In this document: piece after piece, positions 27,257-32,671 of the stretch
How the letters are laid out: the number at the start of each line of letters is the position of its first letter
How positions within the stretch are numbered: position 1 is the first letter of the stretch
DNA from: Reyranella massiliensis 521
Lineage (GTDB): Bacteria > Pseudomonadota > Alphaproteobacteria > Reyranellales > Reyranellaceae
DNA: 32,671 bases
Direction of reading: 5' to 3'
NCBI GenBank assembly: GCA_945860205.1
Contig: CAMARK010000055.1
Location: forward strand, 1 to 32,671
Position numbers and translations under genes: made by a program
Notes under the pieces: model-generated
Database searches by the model: none
What the model was told of the DNA's origin: nothing
What the model saw: only the letters and a program-made list of their open reading frames with translations

Positions 27257-28717
27257 TCAAGGCGTCCGCTCGAGGCTCCTGTTGGTGAGAGCCTCGCGCA
27301 CCCGTTCCGGTGTCTCGCCGGCAACGGCGAGCGCCTTGCGCAGCCGGCGCAGGCCGGCGCGCTTCAGCCGCTTCGGGTCGACACGCGTCGATGGCGCCAG
27401 TCCGGCGGCGACGTCGGCGAGTTGCTGGTCGAGAATGGCCTCCACGATCGCGGCACGGGCCGCCGTGAGGTCGGCGGCCGTATCGGGCGGCAGCGCGCCC
27501 TTTGCCGCCGACTCGGCCAGTCGGGAATCGGTCGAGGTCGCGGCGGACTTCCAGGCGAGGGCGATCGCCCGGGCGCCGGCGACGACGGGGAACAGCCCGC
27601 GCAGCTTGAGATCGCTGCGGCCATTCTCGGTGCGAAGCCGGCCCAGCAGGTCGAAGGCACCATCGCCACGCTCGCTTGCCGCTGCAAGCAGGCGCAGGAA
27701 CATCGGCGACTTCGCCGCGGCGGCGACGGCATGGTTGCGCAAGGCGTGGGCCAGCGAGCGCTCTCCCAGGACGGGGGCAAAGTCGTAGAAGATATCGACG
27801 TTCAGCATTGCATCGGGTTGCGGCCGGTCGATCCAGGAATCGATCTCGCTGCACCAGCCGTCGAGGGATCGGCGGAAGGTCGCGTTGCTCGCCATCACGC
27901 CACCCTTGCAGAAAGGCACGCCAGCGGCATCGAGGAGACTATTCAGTTTCTCGGCGAAGGCTGCGAACCAGGAGTCGACCGTGTCGCTGCCGTCGTGGAT
28001 CAGCGCATTGTCCTGATCGGGTGTCAGCAGGGTCTCGCCGCGGCCGGCCGAGCCGAGGACCAGCAGGCACCATCTCGCCGGCGCCTCGCCGCGGCCCAGC
28101 TCGCGCATTGCCGCTTGCGCCAGTTCGCCTGCGCGAGCGGTGACATCGCGCGTGACGCCGGCGATGACGGCGGAAACCTGGACCGCCGCGACATCCTCTT
28201 GGCGCAGGGCGGCGGCCAGCGCGGGCAGCTTGGCAAAGGCCGTGCGCAGGGTCGCGGCATCCGCCGCATGATCGATCTCGTCGCCCAGCGTCAGGGCAAG
28301 CGACGCGCGCTGCTTCAGGAGGCTGCGCGCGGTGAGCATGCCGAGCGGCCGGCCGGCCTCGTCGATCACCGGCAGGTGCCGGACACCGAGTCGCGCCATG
28401 CGGGCAAGGGCGCGATAGACCAGCGCATCGGCATCGATGCCGTGGACCGGTGTTCCCATGATCTCGGCCACGCCGAGCGCAGGATGTGCGGGATCGCGTA
28501 CGACTGTTCGCATCACGTCGTGTTCGGTGACAATGCCCTGCAACCGTCCGTCATCATCCAGCACTGCGACGGAGCTGACGTGACGCTCGATCATCGTGCG
28601 CGCCGCTTCGGCGACCGTCGCCGTTGCGGGCACGGCGACGATGGGCGCGGTCATCAGGTCGGCCACGCGATGGCGGTAGGGGAAACTGTCGAGCCGCTCC
28701 AGGGGGGCGGTGTCCAC
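27257..28717 (-). CDS. CBS-domain DUF294 nucleotidyltransferase-like protein
   Basis: This 486-aa protein has two CBS domains (about 15-75 and 83-137), then a DUF294 nucleotidyltransferase-like domain whose core is GSAGRGETLLTPDQDNALI (222-240), with the paired acidic residues Asp234 and Asp236, followed by a helical DUF294_C region with KLRGLFPVVAGARAIAL. CBS domains usually bind adenine nucleotides; the second domain resembles GlnD/GlnE-type transferases, whose targets here are unknown. Longer homologues add an N-terminal cyclic-nucleotide-binding domain, which is absent in this one. The GTG at 28717 gives a full first CBS domain, and GAGG lies upstream within the end of the exonuclease gene; the two genes are separated by 5 nt. 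Homologues travel with SSF symporters and CrbS-type kinases. Confidence 0.9.
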   Translation of the reverse strand: MDTAPLERLDSFPYRHRVADLMTAPIVAVPATATVAEAARTMIERHVSSVAVLDDDGRLQGIVTEHDVMRTVVRDPAHPALGVAEIMGTPVHGIDADALVYRALARMARLGVRHLPVIDEAGRPLGMLTARSLLKQRASLALTLGDEIDHAADAATLRTAFAKLPALAAALRQEDVAAVQVSAVIAGVTRDVTARAGELAQAAMRELGRGEAPARWCLLVLGSAGRGETLLTPDQDNALIHDGSDTVDSWFAAFAEKLNSLLDAAGVPFCKGGVMASNATFRRSLDGWCSEIDSWIDRPQPDAMLNVDIFYDFAPVLGERSLAHALRNHAVAAAAKSPMFLRLLAAASERGDGAFDLLGRLRTENGRSDLKLRGLFPVVAGARAIALAWKSAATSTDSRLAESAAKGALPPDTAADLTAARAAIVEAILDQQLADVAAGLAPSTRVDPKRLKRAGLRRLRKALAVAGETPERVREALTNRSLERTP

Positions 28718-28722
28718 GGCGT

Positions 28723-29385
28723 TCAGCGCCTCGGCGCACGATGGGCGGCCATGGCGCCGCCGAACGTGCCGCGGCCTTGGCCGATCAGCTTCCGGGCAAG
28801 GGCAACGAAGAGGTCCGCGGCCATCCTTGCGTCTCCGGCCGCACTGTGCCGCGTACCATTCGGTTCGATGCCGAGGCGCGCCAGCATGTCGACGAGGTCG
28901 ATGTTGCCCGCAGCAAGGCCCAGGCCAGCCATCAGTTCACATGTGTCGAACCAGGGTGGCTCCCGCCAATCGCAGCCGTTGCGGCGCGCCTCGACGGCAA
29001 GCATCGCCAGGTCGAAACTGACGTGGTGTCCGACGACGACGCACCCCGCCAAGGCCGTCTGGATTTCGTCGTAGGCTTCGGCAATCGTCGGTGCGTTGGC
29101 AACTTGCGCATCGTCGATGCCGTGCACGGCTATGGCGCGGGCCGGAATGGGCATGCGGGGATCGATCAACGTATCGAGGATCGGCGGCTCGATCACGCTG
29201 AGGCCCGCCGCGATCTTCACCGCTGCGATCGACACGATGCGATCCCGGCGCGAATCGAGGCCGGTGGTCTCGCAGTCGATCACCACCATCGGCAGCCTTT
29301 CGAGCGGCGTGTGCTTGGGGACACGCAGCCGCTTGAGCGATTTCGGTTGGCCGAGATAGCGGTCGAAGATGTCGGCGATCGTCAT
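28723..29385 (-). CDS. DnaQ-like DEDDh 3'-5' exonuclease
   Basis: This 220-aa protein has an N-terminal extension (about 1-30), then an exonuclease domain. Exo I is VVIDCETTGLD (Asp37, Glu39), Exo II is GHHVSFDLAML (Asp125), and Exo III is HSAAGDARMAADL (His180, Asp185), so all DEDDh residues are in place. It is not the PolIII epsilon subunit by length and context; such proteins degrade ssDNA, RNA or small oligonucleotides. Its ATG overlaps the preceding stop (ATGA) and its own stop is 5 nt from the DUF294 gene. A nuclease in a carboxylate-signalling locus is recurrent but its role is unexplained. Confidence 0.93.
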   Translation of the reverse strand: MTIADIFDRYLGQPKSLKRLRVPKHTPLERLPMVVIDCETTGLDSRRDRIVSIAAVKIAAGLSVIEPPILDTLIDPRMPIPARAIAVHGIDDAQVANAPTIAEAYDEIQTALAGCVVVGHHVSFDLAMLAVEARRNGCDWREPPWFDTCELMAGLGLAAGNIDLVDMLARLGIEPNGTRHSAAGDARMAADLFVALARKLIGQGRGTFGGAMAAHRAPRR

Positions 29386-29981
29386 GTTGCGTGGCTGGAG
29401 AGGTCCTGTACCAGGGCAGCCGTGTCGAGCCGCCGCGGCAGCCGGTCGTTGAAAGAGATCAGGCCGAAGGTCATTGCCGCGCCAAGAACGGCGCTTTCCT
29501 CTTCTACGGCGTTGGCGCGCACGGGCGCCTTGCCATAGATCAAGACGCCGGTCTTGTAGCCGATCACCTTGAGCTCGGGAGGCCGGCCGTCGGAAGTGGC
29601 GCCGAAACGCGCGAGAAGGGCGGCATGACAATCGCTCCAGCCTTGCGGGCGGTGCACCGGGTTGGGGTACTCGCCAAGCACATCGGCGTAGACGGCGAGC
29701 AGCGGCGGATCGAGCCCGGGCCCGGCCGCAAGATGGGCACGCACCAGGAAGGTCATGTCGGCGGCGATGGCGGCAAACGATTCCCAGCGGCAAATGGCAA
29801 AGGCTTCGTTGAATTTCGCATCCCCCAGGATGTGCTGGCCATGCCAGGCCAGCGTGTTGCGCGAAAATTCATAGGTCGCGCGTTGTGCGAGGTAGGAGGC
29901 TTCGCCGCTCACGAACCGGCGCAGCACTGGCCGGGTCGTCACCCGGCTGGGGAAGAACCGGTCTCGGAGCTTCTGCAACAT
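29382..29981 (-). CDS. Uncharacterised 199-aa protein coupled to the exonuclease
   Basis: I do not recognise a named family. The protein starts with a basic stretch (MLQKLRDRFFPSR), has a likely helical block (about 15-75: RRFVSGEASYLAQRATYEFSR, then FNEAFAICRWESFAAIAADM) with aromatic and arginine-rich faces, a middle segment with DVLGEYPNPVHRPQGW, and a strand-rich tail (ELKVIGYKTGVLIYGKAPVR). There is no signal peptide or membrane segment. Predicted soluble and cytosolic. It opens the minus-strand unit with the DEDDh exonuclease (ATGA overlap) and the CBS/DUF294 protein, opposite the DUF4212/symporter genes, so an accessory or partner function in that system is likely. Confidence 0.8.
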   Translation of the reverse strand: MLQKLRDRFFPSRVTTRPVLRRFVSGEASYLAQRATYEFSRNTLAWHGQHILGDAKFNEAFAICRWESFAAIAADMTFLVRAHLAAGPGLDPPLLAVYADVLGEYPNPVHRPQGWSDCHAALLARFGATSDGRPPELKVIGYKTGVLIYGKAPVRANAVEEESAVLGAAMTFGLISFNDRLPRRLDTAALVQDLSSHAT

Positions 29982-30207
29982 GCGACCTGCCTATCACCCC
30001 GAGATATCCAGCCCATTAGACTAAAGTATGAGGCGACGCGCATTGTAAGCAAACAATTGCTCGTGTAGTGAATTAAGGCAACAATACGACCATGCGCCCG
30101 AGAAGCGCTGGCGATGGGGAAACGCAAAAGAATCGGGATTGAGCCGACTTCTACATCGCGGCGATAGCTTGAGCGCTCCCCACAAGGTCGATTGAAGGGA
30201 GCGGACA
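29982..30207. promoter_or_regulatory. Divergent promoter region with an AGCAA-N4-TTGCT dyad
   Basis: The 226-nt gap separates the exonuclease unit from the DUF4212-symporter unit and is richer in A/T than its surroundings. A dyad AGCAA-ACAA-TTGCT lies at 30048-30061. Its two halves double as -35-like elements: TTGCTC with AACAAT 17 nt on (plus strand, 30057-30085), and TTGCTT with TACTTT 18 nt on (minus strand). A shared operator, perhaps for the LuxR-type regulator encoded at 26583-27224, is plausible. GGGAG at the right end is the ribosome site of the DUF4212 gene. No gene is supported in the gap. Confidence 0.45.
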
Positions 30208-30477
30208 ATGGCCGAAAAGCGACTGACAGGCGAGCAACAGGCCGCCTACTGGCACAAGACGCGGAACCTCATGTGGGTGATCCTCGCCGCATGGTTCATT
30301 TTCAGCTTCGTGGTCCACTTCTTCGCGCCGCAGCTGAACAAGATTCACATTCTGGGCTTCCCGCTGGGCTACTACATGGCCGCCCAAGGGTCGCTAATCG
30401 CCTTCGTCCTGATGTGCGTGTGGAACGCCAGGTCGCAGGACGCGATCGATCGCGAATTCGGCGTCCAGGACGAATAG
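30208..30477 (+). CDS. DUF4212 small subunit of a sodium/solute symporter
   Basis: This 89-aa protein has the DUF4212 pattern: a short N-terminal hydrophilic part with AYWHKTRNLM, a first membrane helix (WVILAAWFIFSFVVHFFAP), the conserved PLGYYMAAQGSLIAF segment of the second helix, and a cytosolic tail with IDREFGV. It is invariably found beside large symporters of the VC_2705 type and is assumed to be their small subunit. It has a GGGAG ribosome site, and the symporter gene starts 20 nt downstream, so the two are almost certainly one transcript. Confidence 0.95.
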   Translation: MAEKRLTGEQQAAYWHKTRNLMWVILAAWFIFSFVVHFFAPQLNKIHILGFPLGYYMAAQGSLIAFVLMCVWNARSQDAIDREFGVQDE

Positions 30478-30497
30478 CAGGTTAGGGGAGAACAACC

Positions 30498-32387
30498 ATG
30501 GCAGCCATGCAGGGCGGGTTTCTCGCCAACCTCGGCAAGGTCTACGGCATCTACACCGGCACCTTCGTCGGCTTCACCGTTTTCATCGGTATCCTGGAGG
30601 TCTTCGGCGTACCGAACAGGATCCTGGGTTACCTGTTCATCTTCCTGACGATCGGCGTTTACGGGCTGATCGGCTATCTGGCCCGGACGTCGGAGGTCAC
30701 CGAGTACTACGTGGCCGGCCGCACGGTGCCGGCGTTCTATAACGGAATGGCGACGGGCGCCGACTGGATGAGCGCCGCGTCGTTCATCGGCATGGCGGGT
30801 TCGCTCTATTTCGGCGGCTACGGCGGCCTCGCCTTCGTGCTGGGCTGGACCGGCGGCTATGTGCTGGTGTCGATCCTGATGGCGCCGTACCTGCGCAAGT
30901 TCGGCCAGTTCACCGTGCCGGACTTCTTCAGCGCCCGTTACGGCGGCAACGTCGCCCGCGGCTTGGCCGTGATCGTGCTGATCACCGCGTCGTTCGTCTA
31001 CGTCGTGGCCCAGATCGTGGGCGTGGGCATCATCACCGCCCGCTTCCTCGACATCGGCTTCGAGATCGCCTGCTTCGTCGGCCTCATCGGCATCCTGGTG
31101 TGCTCGATGCTGGGCGGCATGAAGGCTGTCACCTGGACCCAGGTGGCGCAGTACATCATCCTGATCATCGCCTACCTGATCCCGGTGGTCGTCATGTCGG
31201 CCAAGGTGACCGGCGTGCCGATCCCGCAGTTGATGTACGGTCAGGCACTGGAGAAGATCGAGGTGCTGGAGAAGACTCTCGGCGTGACGCAGCCGTACAC
31301 CGCGGCCTTCGTCGATGCCAAGGGCAACTACAGCCCGATAGCGATGTGGAACTATTTCGCCCTCATCCTCTGCTTGATGGTCGGCACCGCGTCGCTGCCG
31401 CACATCCTGATGCGGTATTTCACGACGCCGTCGGTCAAGCAGGCACGTGACTCGGTCGCCTGGTCGCTGTTCTTCATCTTCCTGCTCTACTTCACGGCGC
31501 CGGCATACGCGGCCTTCGCCAAGCTGGAAGTCTACCAGGACGTGATCGGCCAGCCGATCGCCCAATTGCCCGCCTGGGTCGCCTCGTGGGGCAAGATCGG
31601 CCTCGTCGGCGCCTGCGACGCGGCCAACGCTTCGGAGATCTACAAGCTCTGCGCCGGCGTGAAAGGCAACGGCGACGGCATCCTGCAACTCTCCGAGTTC
31701 CGGCTCCACACCGATGCGGTGGTGCTGGCGACGCCGGAGATCGCCGGCCTGCCGTACGTCATCTCGGGCCTGGTCGCGGCCGGCGGTCTTGCCGCCGCGC
31801 TCTCGACCGCCGACGGTCTGTTGCTGGCGATCGCCAACGCCCTCAGCCACGACGTCTACTACAAGATGATCGACCCCAACGCCGACACCAAGCGTCGCCT
31901 CGTGATCAGCCGCGTGCTTCTGGCGCTGGTCGCGGTGGTGGCGGCCTATGTGGCCGGCACGCTGGGGGCGGACATCCTGTTCCTCGTGTCCTGGGCCTTC
32001 TCGATCGCCGCCGCCGGCCTGTTCGCAGGCCTGGTGCTCGGCATCTGGTGGAAGCGGGCCGGCAATGCCGCCGGCATCGCCGGCATGGTGGTGGGCTTTG
32101 GCCTCTGCATGTTCTTCCTGCTCGCGACCGAGTTCTACGGGCCGTGGGTCAAGGCGAGCATGAGCTGGATGGGCGACATCAACATCGTCAAGATCCGCGG
32201 TCGCGATGTCGCCTACATCTGGGGCATCAACAACATCTCGGTCGGCATCTTCGGCATCCCGGCGGCCTTCCTGGCGATGATCGTCGCCGGCTACATGTCG
32301 AAGCCGGCGTCGCGCGAGATGCAGGACTTCATCGACTCGATCCGGACTCCGTCCGGATCGGTTCGCAACGTCGAAGCGGCGCATTGA
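30498..32387 (+). CDS. Sodium/solute symporter, VC_2705 subfamily (ActP-like)
   Basis: This 629-aa integral membrane protein has about 13 helices of the SSF fold. Recognisable segments are EVTEYYVAGRTVPAFYNGMATGADWMSAASFIGMAG (split over helices 2-3), FGQFTVPDFFSARYGG, LGGMKAVTWTQVAQYIILI, TASLPHILMRYFTTPSVKQAR and ISGLVAAGGLAAALSTADGLLLAIANALSHD. It resembles ActP acetate permeases but belongs to the longer type paired with DUF4212. A hydrophilic loop of about 70 residues between helices holds KGNGDGILQLSE (389-400), an EF-hand-like loop lacking the first aspartate. The likely cargo is acetate, propionate or another short carboxylate with Na+, inferred from homology and the neighbouring CrbS-like kinase. 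AGGGGAG precedes the ATG. Confidence 0.95.
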   Translation: MAAMQGGFLANLGKVYGIYTGTFVGFTVFIGILEVFGVPNRILGYLFIFLTIGVYGLIGYLARTSEVTEYYVAGRTVPAFYNGMATGADWMSAASFIGMAGSLYFGGYGGLAFVLGWTGGYVLVSILMAPYLRKFGQFTVPDFFSARYGGNVARGLAVIVLITASFVYVVAQIVGVGIITARFLDIGFEIACFVGLIGILVCSMLGGMKAVTWTQVAQYIILIIAYLIPVVVMSAKVTGVPIPQLMYGQALEKIEVLEKTLGVTQPYTAAFVDAKGNYSPIAMWNYFALILCLMVGTASLPHILMRYFTTPSVKQARDSVAWSLFFIFLLYFTAPAYAAFAKLEVYQDVIGQPIAQLPAWVASWGKIGLVGACDAANASEIYKLCAGVKGNGDGILQLSEFRLHTDAVVLATPEIAGLPYVISGLVAAGGLAAALSTADGLLLAIANALSHDVYYKMIDPNADTKRRLVISRVLLALVAVVAAYVAGTLGADILFLVSWAFSIAAAGLFAGLVLGIWWKRAGNAAGIAGMVVGFGLCMFFLLATEFYGPWVKASMSWMGDINIVKIRGRDVAYIWGINNISVGIFGIPAAFLAMIVAGYMSKPASREMQDFIDSIRTPSGSVRNVEAAH

Positions 32388-32411
32388 TCAGCCTTGGCGG
32401 CTGATCTAGGG

Positions 32412-32447
32412 AAGGGCGGGGGTCACACCCCGCCCTTTGCGTTTTGG
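32412..32447 (+). terminator. Intrinsic terminator after the symporter gene
   Basis: A perfect 10-bp stem (AAGGGCGGGG at 32412-32421 with CCCCGCCCTT at 32428-32437) encloses a 6-nt loop GTCACA and is followed by TGCGTTTT. It lies 24 nt after the symporter stop and just before the next gene, so it probably ends the DUF4212-symporter transcript. Confidence 0.85.
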
Positions 32448-32452
32448 ACTCG

Positions 32453-32671
32453 ATGAACCAGCCCGAATTCTTCTGGGGCTATCTGCCCTTCTGGATCCTG
32501 AATTACGGCCTGTCCCTGGTCGCCTGGGCCTGCGTGGGACGCTGGGCGCTCTCGTTCTTCATGCCGGCGGTACAGCCCCGGAACTATATCTGGCGATCCT
32601 TCGTGTGGCTCACGGAGTGGGCCGTCGTCGCGGCGCGCTTCATCTCGCCCAGTTCGATCGGTCCGCGCTGG
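32453..32671 (+). CDS. Small membrane protein, N-terminal part
   Basis: The first 73 residues are visible; the gene runs off the right edge. The sequence begins MNQPEFFWGYLPFWILNYG and contains one long hydrophobic segment through ACVGRWALSFFMP, followed by NYIWRSFVWLTEWAVVAARFISP, which could be an amphipathic or second membrane helix, loosely like YggT-type proteins. I do not assign a family. It lies directly behind the symporter terminator, without a clear Shine-Dalgarno, so it may have its own promoter or be expressed by read-through. Confidence 0.6.
   Translation, partial: MNQPEFFWGYLPFWILNYGLSLVAWACVGRWALSFFMPAVQPRNYIWRSFVWLTEWAVVAARFISPSSIGPRW

Noticed and set aside
30372-32384. 670-codon open frame opposite the symporter
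   Set aside because: His/Asp/Arg-rich shadow of a clear membrane protein; no ribosome site and no domain.

Overview
The window is about 32.7 kb of GC-rich, densely coding chromosomal DNA, most likely from an alphaproteobacterium (Rhodospirillales/Reyranella-like or a relative; this is inference). The reasons are a methionine synthase split into two genes behind an ArsR-methyltransferase fusion and metF, an HWE-family histidine kinase, paired MlaA/MlaC genes, a Bug-type solute receptor, and a CrbS/CrbR-type transporter-kinase island. I see no rRNA, tRNA, CRISPR array, insertion sequence or prophage.

Layout. (1) 1-5781, minus strand: one tightly coupled methionine operon reading ArsR-like regulator/SAM-methyltransferase, metF, metH homocysteine half, metH folate/cobalamin/AdoMet half, then the start of a TauE/SafE membrane protein that runs off the left edge. 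Every junction overlaps (ATGA, ATGA, TGATG and an 11-nt overlap). A 16-bp palindrome abuts the first start codon and is a candidate autoregulatory operator. (2) 5984-8375, plus strand: mlaA and mlaC (outer-membrane lipid asymmetry), then cysE behind an intergenic stretch able to form nested hairpins. (3) 8376-19173: accessory catabolism. It holds a sugar-isomerase-like TIM barrel, a class A flavin monooxygenase, an SMP-30 lactonase-like protein, an NTF2-like protein, a deazaflavin-type (DUF385) protein, an orphan Bug receptor, two divergent SDRs, a 3-hydroxyisobutyrate-dehydrogenase-like enzyme, an alpha/beta hydrolase, a COG3618 amidohydrolase and a convergent luciferase-like oxidoreductase. 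Together they look like oxidation, reduction and ring or lactone hydrolysis of an aromatic or cyclic organic acid; the substrate cannot be read from sequence. (4) 19302-23106: an orphan cytosolic PAS-HWE kinase, a possible tiny membrane protein, and ettA followed by a small channel-like membrane protein.

(5) 23162-32671: a CrbS/CrbR-like island. A hybrid kinase with an SSF transporter domain (SSF-STAC-PAS-HisKA-HATPase-REC) converges on its likely partner, a LuxR-type response regulator. Beside it on the minus strand lies a coupled three-gene unit: an uncharacterised 199-aa protein, a DEDDh exonuclease and a CBS/DUF294 nucleotidyltransferase-like protein. Divergent from this unit are a DUF4212 small subunit and its large VC_2705-type Na+/solute symporter, a strong hairpin terminator, and a partial small membrane protein. 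In other bacteria such systems control acetate or short-chain carboxylate use. The coupled 199-aa protein/exonuclease/nucleotidyltransferase unit is the part I regard as least explained.
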